Source: Photobacterium phosphoreum (GTDB lineage Bacteria; Pseudomonadota; Gammaproteobacteria; Enterobacterales; Vibrionaceae). From it: a stretch of DNA of 64,000 nucleotides. Positions 1 to 7,183 of the stretch are shown piece by piece. The DNA lies in contig NZ_MSCQ01000002.1 in assembly GCF_002954725.1 (NCBI RefSeq), forward strand, positions 916,392 through 980,391, given 5' to 3'. The number at the start of each line of letters is the position of its first letter. Position 1 is the first letter of the stretch. The notes beneath the pieces were generated by a model that was not told the origin of the DNA, did not search any database, and saw only the letters and a list, made by a program, of their open reading frames with translations. Made by a program: the position numbers and the translations under genes.

Positions 1-268
1 GTGCACAAGACGGTGTACGCCCCACAAATGAACAAGGCTCTAACGTTACATAAGCTGTTACCTCATTTAAGGGGCAATCATAATTAGCTAATGCCATCGC
101 TTCTGCATGATGTAATCCTGGTGGCTGTGTAAATCCTTCACTTACAATCTGTCCTTCTTTTACCAATACACATCCAACCGGAGGATTCGGGCGACAAGCG
201 GGAAGAGCTTGATGCGATAAGGCTAATGCGCGCTGCATAAAACCCATTTCTTGCGCTAAATCTGTCAT
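1..268 (-). CDS. RibD-like cytidine/deoxycytidylate-type deaminase, partial (3' end beyond left edge)
   Basis: Read on the minus strand from an ATG at 268, 89 residues run off the left edge. They carry the zinc-deaminase signature: HAE at residues 54-56 (zinc ligand and catalytic Glu) and PC-x8-C at 78-88 ending in GRTPSC, which is the spelling used by the deaminase domain of the riboflavin enzyme RibD (deamination of the pyrimidine intermediate) rather than by TadA or Cdd. Whether the reductase domain follows cannot be seen, so it may be full RibD or a stand-alone deaminase. There is no signal peptide, so it should be cytosolic. The family call is seen in the sequence; the substrate is inferred. 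Confidence 0.75.
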   Translation of the reverse strand, partial: MTDLAQEMGFMQRALALSHQALPACRPNPPVGCVLVKEGQIVSEGFTQPPGLHHAEAMALANYDCPLNEVTAYVTLEPCSFVGRTPSCA

Positions 269-424
269 AACACCCTTCACTTTCATAATCACTGAACGAT
301 TATTCTATACCGAAATCAAGCTTAACCGTTATGTTAACACCATGAATGATACATGAATTAACAGCTCACTCTCGATTCAGGTGCAATAGGATTAAATACC
401 CTCTCTGAATAACATGAGGTTTTC

Positions 425-724
425 ATGAAACGATTAATCATGACATTAACATTATCACTAGCACTGCATTCATTATCAGCATTCGCATCAATGCCAAATA
501 CTAGTCCATTAGTCACACAGAATATGATTGAATATATCGATCATACCCATCAATTAACGACAACAGAAAAAGTCCAAACTGATGTGGTAAGCTCGATCAA
601 TAAAAATAATTATTTGCAAATAAACTCACATAAAGACGCGCATTTAGAACGACGCGAGATAGATCGACGCCCAAAGAAAAAATACACGTACATCGACTAC
701 AAACATACCCATGCTGACTCATAG
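425..724 (+). CDS. small exported protein of unknown function
   Basis: Ninety-nine residues after a good ribosome site (GAGG a few bases before ATG). The first ~22 residues form a Sec signal peptide (basic MKR, hydrophobic core, AFA-S cleavage site). The mature part has no domain I recognise; it is polar, and the last 35 residues are rich in charged and aromatic residues (ERREIDRR, PKKKYTY, HTH). A periplasmic location is inferred. It stands alone between the deaminase and mepM and has its own upstream gap, so it is probably monocistronic. Function is not assigned. Confidence 0.6.
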   Translation: MKRLIMTLTLSLALHSLSAFASMPNTSPLVTQNMIEYIDHTHQLTTTEKVQTDVVSSINKNNYLQINSHKDAHLERREIDRRPKKKYTYIDYKHTHADS

Positions 725-1049
725 TCATCATTCAAATAACAACCGTTATACTATTTATATTTAACAAGAAAGAGCCACGGTTCTTGCTATTATCCTCCCT
801 CTCGTCCAGCTTAACTTTGATTTTCCTTGCTGGACGAAACTGCGACTTCTACTCAACTGACAGATAAAATATCGCATAACAATCATTTGTATACTTTCTA
901 CACGTAATCACCGAAAAATTAAGCAAAAAAATTACTTGAAAGGTATTAATTCATTTAAGGTTCAGAAAAGTTATGTTTTCATACATATCGCTAAATAAGC
1001 CAAGTGCAAACGCACGCACTCATTAAAAACAAAAGAACTGACGAGCATT
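725..1049. other. intergenic region upstream of mepM, 325 bp
   Basis: No coding potential recognised. It contains a 9-bp perfect inverted repeat (802-837, listed separately) and then an AT-rich stretch that should hold the mepM promoter. No promoter elements convincing enough to name. Confidence 0.5.
802..837. repeat. inverted repeat / stem-loop downstream of the small exported protein
   Basis: TCGTCCAGC (802-810) and its exact complement GCTGGACGA (829-837) enclose an 18-base loop. It lacks a T-run on the plus strand, so it is not a classical intrinsic terminator; it may be an mRNA 3' end structure or a protein site. Confidence 0.4.
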
Positions 1050-2381
1050 ATGCCTACGTTTAAAACGACAGTACTAACTAATTTTGTAAACTACCGCCTT
1101 ATCAGCCTTATTGGGCTATCTCTTATTACCACTGCTGCCGTATTCTCAATTAACACCACACCTTCAGCACACCATAAAGAGATACAGCTACCTCTAATTA
1201 CAGCCCCTCACGTTGTATTAAAAACGCTCACACCTGCGGCGGTCATCAAAAATATTGTGTTGCCACCAACGTATGAATACCAAGTAAAAAAAGGTGATAC
1301 ACTCAGCGGAATATTTGCACAATTAAACTTACCACAAGCTGATGTGAAAGATATCATGGCAGCTGATTTAAATAGCTTACAAATCGATAACTTGCGCCCC
1401 AATGATATTTTACGTTTTTGGGTAGCAGATAGCGATCATCGGTTAAACAAAGTCCAATTACAATTTAATGTCGCGCATATGATTAACTATACGCGCGAGA
1501 AAAATAATGACTTTGCGGTTAAAGAAATCACTTTGCCGGGTATATGGCATGAAAAAGTCATCCGTGGTGAGATTCATGGCAGTTTTAGCTTATCTGCACA
1601 AAAAGCAGGGCTAAGTTACACTGATATTCATGAAATTATGGCTATTTTTAAAGATAAATTAAATTTTGATCGTGACTTAAAAACAGGTGATCGATTTGAA
1701 GTTGTTAGCAAAGAAAAATATGTCAATAATCAAGCCAGCGGTGATACTGAACTCCAAGCTATCCGTCTATATACCAATAACCAACAATTGTCGGCTTATT
1801 TAAGCAGTGATGGTAATTTTTATGACCAACATGGTGAAAGTTTACAACGGGCATTCTTACGTTACCCAACTGCAAAACGGTTCCGTATTAGTTCACCGTT
1901 TAATCCTCACCGTCGCCACCCAGTAACTGGACGCATTCAGCCACATAACGGGGTTGATTTTGCCGCACCAGTAGGAACGCCAGTGTTAGCAACAGGTGAT
2001 GGCGTAGTAACACGTGTTACAAATCACCCATATGCAGGCCGTTATGTTGTTATTAAACACAGTGCCAATTACAGCACTCGTTATTTGCATAACAGCCGTA
2101 TCCTCGTCAAAGTGGGTCAACGCGTGAAACGTGGACAAGAAATTGCATTATCAGGTAAAACAGGCCGTGTTACTGGGCCGCATATCCACTATGAATTATT
2201 AGTTCGTGGTAAGCCGGTTAATCCTTTGACAGCTAAGATCCCATTAGCGTCATCGGTTTCACATCAACAGAAAAAAGCTTTTGAGCTTGATGTGGTGCAA
2301 TACAATCGCTTAATGAAACAACCATTAGTCCATAAAAATAGTAATATTCAGATAGTAAAAAACGAATCTAAAACCTCGTAA
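1050..2381 (+). CDS. mepM: murein DD-endopeptidase MepM-like (LysM + M23 metallopeptidase)
   Basis: The 443 residues match the usual MepM/YebA length (about 440). A membrane anchor or signal segment lies at residues ~16-34, a LysM-type peptidoglycan-binding module starts at ~75 (YQVKKGDTLSGIF), and the C-terminal M23 lysostaphin-like peptidase spans ~275-390. Its zinc ligands are visible: H299 and D303 in HNGVDFAAP, and H380 in GPHIHYELL, with H378 as the second His of the HxH. Family members cleave D-Ala-mDAP crosslinks in the periplasm to allow cell wall growth. The gene is alone, with a strong terminator after it. Overlap in function with NlpD-like M23 proteins is possible, but LysM plus an intact zinc site argues for an active MepM. 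Confidence 0.9.
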   Translation: MPTFKTTVLTNFVNYRLISLIGLSLITTAAVFSINTTPSAHHKEIQLPLITAPHVVLKTLTPAAVIKNIVLPPTYEYQVKKGDTLSGIFAQLNLPQADVKDIMAADLNSLQIDNLRPNDILRFWVADSDHRLNKVQLQFNVAHMINYTREKNNDFAVKEITLPGIWHEKVIRGEIHGSFSLSAQKAGLSYTDIHEIMAIFKDKLNFDRDLKTGDRFEVVSKEKYVNNQASGDTELQAIRLYTNNQQLSAYLSSDGNFYDQHGESLQRAFLRYPTAKRFRISSPFNPHRRHPVTGRIQPHNGVDFAAPVGTPVLATGDGVVTRVTNHPYAGRYVVIKHSANYSTRYLHNSRILVKVGQRVKRGQEIALSGKTGRVTGPHIHYELLVRGKPVNPLTAKIPLASSVSHQQKKAFELDVVQYNRLMKQPLVHKNSNIQIVKNESKTS

Positions 2382-2392
2382 TTATCAGTATC

Positions 2393-2424
2393 AAGGCACT
2401 GCTACATAATTGCAGTGCCTTTTC
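2393..2424 (+). terminator. intrinsic terminator of mepM
   Basis: A 10-bp perfect stem, AAGGCACTGC (2393-2402) with GCAGTGCCTT (2412-2421), 9-base loop, followed by a short T-run. Confidence 0.8.
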
Positions 2425-2623
2425 AAAACCCCACGCAATCCTTTACTCTCATACTTGATACAAATTGATACATTTCCGTTACTTTAAATCTAATTAAACG
2501 TGATATTGTTCTAGTTTTAAAATGGAATTTATGATTATTCTCAATATGTTATAACGTCATTATTATCTTTACGTAAACATAACTAATCATCATATTCCAA
2601 TAGCCCATATACAGGACGTATTT

Positions 2624-3676
2624 ATGGCCACAAAAAATACCCCATTTGAATTTGCAGATTTAATGGTTGAACCAGGAAACCATGCTAATTGCGAACTCGA
2701 AATTGCTCGTCTTTATACTCACTCCCCTTTATCGGTGTCCGTTGATATTCTGCATGGAAAACACCCAGGCCCCGTATTACTGATCAATGCGGCTATTCAT
2801 GGTGATGAGCTCAATGGCATTGAAGTTGTCCGTCAAGTTATTGAAAAAATAGATTTATCAAAACTTCACGGCACCATCATTGCAGTACCTGTGGTTAACG
2901 TGTTTGGTTTTATTCATAAATCACGTTATTTACCTGATCGTCGTGATTTAAACCGTTGCTTCCCAGGAGCAGAGCGTGGCTCTATCGCTGGACGCATGGC
3001 TTATCAATATTTTAATCACGTTGTACGCCGCGCGACACACGTGGTCGATTTACATACTGCTGCCATTTATCGCACTAACTTGCCACAAATTCGCGCTAAC
3101 CTTGATAACCCACAAGCAAAAGCAATGGCGATGGCGTTTGGCTCTCCCGTTGTGGTTGATGCCAGCTTACGTGAAGGTTCACTGCGTGCTGCCGCTGAAG
3201 AGTTTAATATTCCGGTGATCACTTTTGAAGCAGGTGAAGCCCTGCGCCTTGATCCCCATGCCGTTGGTTCTGGCGTACAAGGGGTATTAAAAGTGATGCA
3301 GCATTTAGAAATGGTGCGCACTAGCCGCAGTAAAAAAGTCATTGAGCCAATGGTGCCAAAAGCAACACGTTGGGTACGTGCTGACTCTGATGGCTTACTA
3401 CGTTCACACGTTGCATTAGGTGAAAAAGTCGATAAAAACCAAGTCATTGCGACTATCAGTGATCCTGCTGGCAGCAATCAAGTAACGGTAATTGCGCCAC
3501 AAGGGGGCATTGTCATTGGTCAGCAAACATTACCGCTAGTAAACGAAGGTGATGCTATTTTCCATATCGCTTTCTTTGAAGAACCTGACGGCTTAGTCGA
3601 AGAGCAAGTTGAATCTTATCTTTACGATGCCATTGAAGAGCTTGATGATGATTTAAAATGGGGCATGACCAGTTAA
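2624..3676 (+). CDS. succinylglutamate desuccinylase/aspartoacylase-family zinc hydrolase
   Basis: A 350-residue M14-like enzyme. The zinc site of the AstE/AspA family is present: H59 and E62 in AIHGDELNG and H144 in VDLHTA; the substrate-side RDLNRCFPG (about 107-115) is also typical. The C-terminal ~80 residues have the beta-rich biotinyl/lipoyl-like fold pattern seen in this subfamily. Such enzymes remove acyl groups from amino acids or small peptides in the cytosol. It is not in an arginine succinyltransferase operon here, so I do not call it AstE; related stand-alone copies often occur near rimK, but no rimK is present in the window. The true substrate is unknown. Confidence 0.8.
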   Translation: MATKNTPFEFADLMVEPGNHANCELEIARLYTHSPLSVSVDILHGKHPGPVLLINAAIHGDELNGIEVVRQVIEKIDLSKLHGTIIAVPVVNVFGFIHKSRYLPDRRDLNRCFPGAERGSIAGRMAYQYFNHVVRRATHVVDLHTAAIYRTNLPQIRANLDNPQAKAMAMAFGSPVVVDASLREGSLRAAAEEFNIPVITFEAGEALRLDPHAVGSGVQGVLKVMQHLEMVRTSRSKKVIEPMVPKATRWVRADSDGLLRSHVALGEKVDKNQVIATISDPAGSNQVTVIAPQGGIVIGQQTLPLVNEGDAIFHIAFFEEPDGLVEEQVESYLYDAIEELDDDLKWGMTS

Positions 3677-3710
3677 GTTAGCTTTATTATTAAATTAAAC
3701 CAAACATAAC

Positions 3711-3743
3711 AAAAAAGAGAAGTTTTTAGCTTCTCTTTTTTTA
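3711..3743. terminator. bidirectional terminator between convergent genes
   Basis: AAAAAGAGAAG (3712-3722) pairs with CTTCTCTTTTT (3730-3740), giving an 11-bp stem with A-run and T-run flanks. It serves the hydrolase from the left and the mocA-like gene, last of the molybdenum operon, from the right. Confidence 0.8.
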
Positions 3744-3764
3744 TGGAGTTTATTTTAAGACCGG

Positions 3765-4334
3765 CTATTTATGGGTCTGAATTAATTGCTGATACTTTTC
3801 CGGGGTATCAATATCATGATAAATACCACTCGCAGCGTTTAGCTGTAGGTAATGTTCAGTGCCTGTTTGTAATACTTGCTTCATTTTAGCAGTAATGGGT
3901 AAGGCTAAAATTTGAGGAATTAACGCGGCATCAATCAACACCGGATGCCCTGTTTGATGTTTGTTACCAGGAAATATCACTCGCGTATGATCTACTTGCA
4001 ATAACATCCTAAATACCTGCGGATCAATACACGGCATATCAGCATGAGTGATAAAAAACCGTGAACTGGTTACCGCTTCAATGCCCTTTTGAATTGAGCT
4101 TAACATCCCCTGCTGATAGTCAGGATTCACCACCACCATAATATGTGGCTGATGCTGATATCGCTGTACCAATTCATCGGCTCGATAACCCGCAACCACT
4201 ATCACTTTTGAACAAAACAGTAATGCATGTTCGATTGCGACATCTAATAATGTACTGCCTTGATAGGCTAACATCGGTTTCCACGTTCCCATCCGTGATG
4301 ACAATCCCGCTGCAGGTATCACACAATCAACCAT
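3765..4334 (-). CDS. MocA-like nucleotidyltransferase (molybdopterin cytidylyltransferase family)
   Basis: The start is taken as ATG at 4334, overlapping the xdhC stop by 8 bases, because the protein then begins with the conserved MVDCVIPAAGLSSRMG nucleotide-binding loop; the open frame upstream of it is only the xdhC region read in another frame. The 189 residues have a GT-A/NTP-transferase layout: AAGLSSRMG and K with PML at the N-terminus, then THADMPCI, the metal-binding Asp region. MocA-type enzymes transfer CMP to molybdopterin to make the cytosine dinucleotide cofactor of xanthine-oxidase-family hydroxylases. Its place as last gene of an operon encoding just such an enzyme supports this role. 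A MobA-like GMP transfer is less likely. Confidence 0.8.
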   Translation of the reverse strand: MVDCVIPAAGLSSRMGTWKPMLAYQGSTLLDVAIEHALLFCSKVIVVAGYRADELVQRYQHQPHIMVVVNPDYQQGMLSSIQKGIEAVTSSRFFITHADMPCIDPQVFRMLLQVDHTRVIFPGNKHQTGHPVLIDAALIPQILALPITAKMKQVLQTGTEHYLQLNAASGIYHDIDTPEKYQQLIQTHK

Positions 4335-5310
4335 GGCGATAATGCCATGAATCACATCTAATCCCATTTTTAGTCGCAATAACCTCAGCCATAATAGCGA
4401 TAGCAATTTCAATCGGGGTTTTACTGCCAATAGCCACCCCAATCGGGGCATGCAGTCGTGATAACTGCTGTGGTGTATATTCACCAATCCGCATTAATCG
4501 TTCTCGACGACGATCACTGTTAGCTTGTGAGCCTAAAGCGCCGACATAAAAAGCAGAAGACTCTAATGCTCCCATTAATCCTAAATCATCAACCCGAGGA
4601 TCATGTGCTAATGCTAATACCGCCGTATAATCATTGGCATAACGCTCAACAAAATCATCGGCACAACACCACTCAACATCAATACCACCATCAGCAGCTG
4701 TCCAACGCCAGTTTTGTTGATAATTATCACGCATATCACACAATCGAACCGTAAACCCAGCTCTTACTGCTAGCCGCGCAACTTCTTCACTAACCTGACT
4801 AATTCCCAGTAATAATAGCTGCCAATGTTGTTGATAATGAATAGTTAACCAAGGTGTAATAAAAGGATGATCATCAACATCAGTCGCGATACAACGCTGT
4901 TCTAATTCAATATTGACGGCACGTACAAAGGCATTGTTTGTCATGGTAATCGTCAACCATTCATCAAGCCAATGATGGTCAGCATCCGGTTGTAAATATT
5001 CAATCAACAATGAAATATGACCACCACACGGCAATTCATATCGACTACCATCAATGGCTAAATGACTACCATAATCAAATATCTGCATCGGTTTATCTAA
5101 CTGATGTTGTTGAATCAAAGAGATAAAAGCATCTTCAATACAACCCCCAGAAACGGAGCCAGAACGAATATGTCCTTCTGTCGCAAATAATGACCCAACC
5201 GGACGTGGTGCTGATCCATACGTGGATAAAATAGTGCATAGCCATACAGCTTTCCCTTGCTGTAACCATGCCTGACAATCTAACAATACCTGTTTATCTA
5301 ATGCGTTCAT
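4327..5310 (-). CDS. xdhC: XdhC/CoxI-family molybdenum cofactor chaperone
   Basis: The 327 residues show both domains of the family: an N-terminal XdhC_CoxI domain with the SVSGGCIED motif (Cys at residue 57) and a C-terminal Rossmann domain with HDPRVDDLG and the conserved FYVGALGSQ. XdhC proteins bind molybdenum cofactor, promote its sulfuration and deliver it to the apo-hydroxylase in the cytosol, before export where the enzyme is periplasmic. The gene lies 74 bp after the cytochrome c gene and overlaps the mocA-like gene, so it belongs to the same transcript. Its specific client is inferred to be the large subunit encoded at the head of this operon. Confidence 0.88.
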   Translation of the reverse strand: MNALDKQVLLDCQAWLQQGKAVWLCTILSTYGSAPRPVGSLFATEGHIRSGSVSGGCIEDAFISLIQQHQLDKPMQIFDYGSHLAIDGSRYELPCGGHISLLIEYLQPDADHHWLDEWLTITMTNNAFVRAVNIELEQRCIATDVDDHPFITPWLTIHYQQHWQLLLLGISQVSEEVARLAVRAGFTVRLCDMRDNYQQNWRWTAADGGIDVEWCCADDFVERYANDYTAVLALAHDPRVDDLGLMGALESSAFYVGALGSQANSDRRRERLMRIGEYTPQQLSRLHAPIGVAIGSKTPIEIAIAIMAEVIATKNGIRCDSWHYRHG

Positions 5311-5384
5311 AATTCATCTATCACTTTGTTTACTATGACAACAATAGCGAAATTAGCCTGTAATAATACAGGCTAATTCCATGA

Positions 5385-6656
5385 TCAATCGTTAGCCAGT
5401 TGCTTTTTAATATCAGCGACTTGCTTCGCGGTTGTGGTCGTCATCTGTGTAGAAAAACTCTTTTGTAAATAGGTAATCAAATCAGCCATTTGTTGATTGT
5501 CTAAGCTGTCTTTATAAGCAGGCATCGCATAATAAGATTGCTCCTGACTGTAACTCTGGCGCTTAATACCATTATTCAATATTGCTACTGTATTGAAAAT
5601 ATTACTGTTTCCAATGGTGGCATTATCTTTTAACGCAGGGGCAACATTCGGGATCCCTTGTCCACTTTGACCATGACAGCCTGAGCATTTATTCATATAC
5701 GTACCGTACCCTGACAACGTAGTATCAAATTGTGATGCTGCTAATGATGTCAACGTAGATTGTGGTTCAACATGTTGAGATGGTTGGGATTGATCTAATA
5801 AATAGCTGGTGATGGCAGCAACATCATGATCATTAAGGTGCGTTAAACTGTGCTTTTCAACAATATACATGTCATCAAACGCAGTACCTTTCGATGATTG
5901 ACCTGTTTTTAAGAACTGGGCTAGATCATGGAATGTCCAATGCGTTTGCGTCAAATGTTTTGCTGTAATATTAGGCGCATTAAGGTAGTTAACCACCGCA
6001 CCTTCAAGTGCATGATCTTGCTCGGTTGCCATCATAAAATTACGCGGTGTATGGCATTCACCACAGTGGCCTAGCCCTTGAACTAAATATTTACCACGAT
6101 TCCATAATGGGCTTTTATCGGCATTTGGCGTAAAGGTCGCTTTATCAAACGCCACTAAATTCCATACTTTTAAACCCATACGAATATTGAAAGGAAAACC
6201 AATCCCATTTTCTCGATTGGGCTGTGTCGCGGGTTTTGTGTGCATGAAATACGCATACAACGCTTGCATATCATGGTCGTTAATACGGTGATAAGACGCA
6301 TAAGGCATTGCGGGATATAAATTACCTTTAGGTGCCACGCCATTACGTACCGCATCAACAAATTGCTGATAGCTATACTTACCAATACCGTGTTGTTTAT
6401 CACTACTAATATTGGTTGAATATAAGGTGCCAAACGGTGTTGCGAATGCACGCCCACCACCATAAACTTGCCCACTCTCAATCGTATGACAACCACTACA
6501 ATCGCCAGCAGCCGCTAAATATTTACCTTGCGCGATTAATTGTGCCATATTTTCGGGTGATGGCGCTTGCGCAGAAGCTGATGGTGCTTGCGCATAAGCC
6601 GCACTGGTACTCAATAATAAGCCACAAATAGCACTGATTTTTACACTCGGTTTCAT
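5385..6656 (-). CDS. triheme cytochrome c subunit of periplasmic molybdenum hydroxylase
   Basis: The 423 residues begin with a Sec signal peptide (cut near AYA-QA, residues ~20-23) followed by a short Ala/Pro/Ser/Gln linker containing a repeated AQAPS. Three heme c sites are visible: C53-SG-C56-H57, C198-GE-C201-H202 and C324-SG-C327-H328. This is the layout of the cytochrome subunit of acetic-acid-bacterial alcohol/aldehyde dehydrogenases, which pass electrons to ubiquinone. The ATG overlaps the stop of the 2Fe-2S gene (ATGA), so the three subunits are translationally coupled. It is expected to be the electron exit of the complex at the periplasmic face of the inner membrane. An odd point is that all three CxxCH sites are intact but no C-terminal membrane anchor is obvious. 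Confidence 0.85.
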   Translation of the reverse strand: MKPSVKISAICGLLLSTSAAYAQAPSASAQAPSPENMAQLIAQGKYLAAAGDCSGCHTIESGQVYGGGRAFATPFGTLYSTNISSDKQHGIGKYSYQQFVDAVRNGVAPKGNLYPAMPYASYHRINDHDMQALYAYFMHTKPATQPNRENGIGFPFNIRMGLKVWNLVAFDKATFTPNADKSPLWNRGKYLVQGLGHCGECHTPRNFMMATEQDHALEGAVVNYLNAPNITAKHLTQTHWTFHDLAQFLKTGQSSKGTAFDDMYIVEKHSLTHLNDHDVAAITSYLLDQSQPSQHVEPQSTLTSLAASQFDTTLSGYGTYMNKCSGCHGQSGQGIPNVAPALKDNATIGNSNIFNTVAILNNGIKRQSYSQEQSYYAMPAYKDSLDNQQMADLITYLQKSFSTQMTTTTAKQVADIKKQLAND

Positions 6657-7183
6657 TTGACTAACCCCGGTTGTGACAACACTAAATCACGTAAACCAAC
6701 ATAATATTTACGGTAACCAGAACAACGGCAGATGTGTTTTTTTAATGCGTTTTCAATCACATCTTCAACCTGTGCTTTATCAATAGGTTGTTTAGTAAGT
6801 TGCTCAACTAACACTGTGGACTCATTAACAAACCCTGATGTACACCATCCACATTGAAATGAAAAGTGATCAACAAATGTTTGTTGTACCGGGCTTAATG
6901 CGGTGATTTGTCCCATTAAATTACGTTTAGCGTGACCTTCGACTGTGCGCAGTTTTTTACCGTTAAAATCGCCCACCCCGTTGATACAAGTACGCTCAGT
7001 GTGTGAGCCACCATCGGCATCATCAACAATAATGGTACACGCATGACAAACACCAACACCACAACCAAACTTAGTACCTGTTAACCCTTGATATTCATGC
7101 AAAAAATCAATCATTTTCACTGTTTCGTCGATCTCAACCGGACCTACAATATTGCCATTAATTGTCATTTTTACAGTGATCAT
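6653..7183 (-). CDS. 2Fe-2S small subunit of xanthine-oxidase-family hydroxylase (IorA/aldehyde dehydrogenase type)
   Basis: The 176 residues contain the two iron-sulfur domains of the family. The plant-ferredoxin-like cluster uses C41, C46, C49 and C66 (CGVGVCHAC and RTC). The helical second cluster uses FQCGWC and HICRCSGY. There is no signal peptide, so it is expected to be folded in the cytosol and carried out by the Tat signal of the large subunit. It overlaps the neighbouring genes on both sides by ATGA, which fixes a 1:1:1 coupled unit with the large subunit and cytochrome. Role: transfer of electrons from the Mo centre to the cytochrome. Confidence 0.9.
   Translation of the reverse strand: MITVKMTINGNIVGPVEIDETVKMIDFLHEYQGLTGTKFGCGVGVCHACTIIVDDADGGSHTERTCINGVGDFNGKKLRTVEGHAKRNLMGQITALSPVQQTFVDHFSFQCGWCTSGFVNESTVLVEQLTKQPIDKAQVEDVIENALKKHICRCSGYRKYYVGLRDLVLSQPGLVK

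Noticed and set aside
3067..3477. Minus-strand open frame of 136 codons opposite the AstE-like gene
   Set aside because: Fully covered by a gene with clear motifs on the plus strand; no independent start signal.
6170..6496. Minus-strand open frame inside the cytochrome c gene in another frame
   Set aside because: The cytochrome frame has three CxxCH motifs and couples to its neighbours; the alternative frame has no family-like features.
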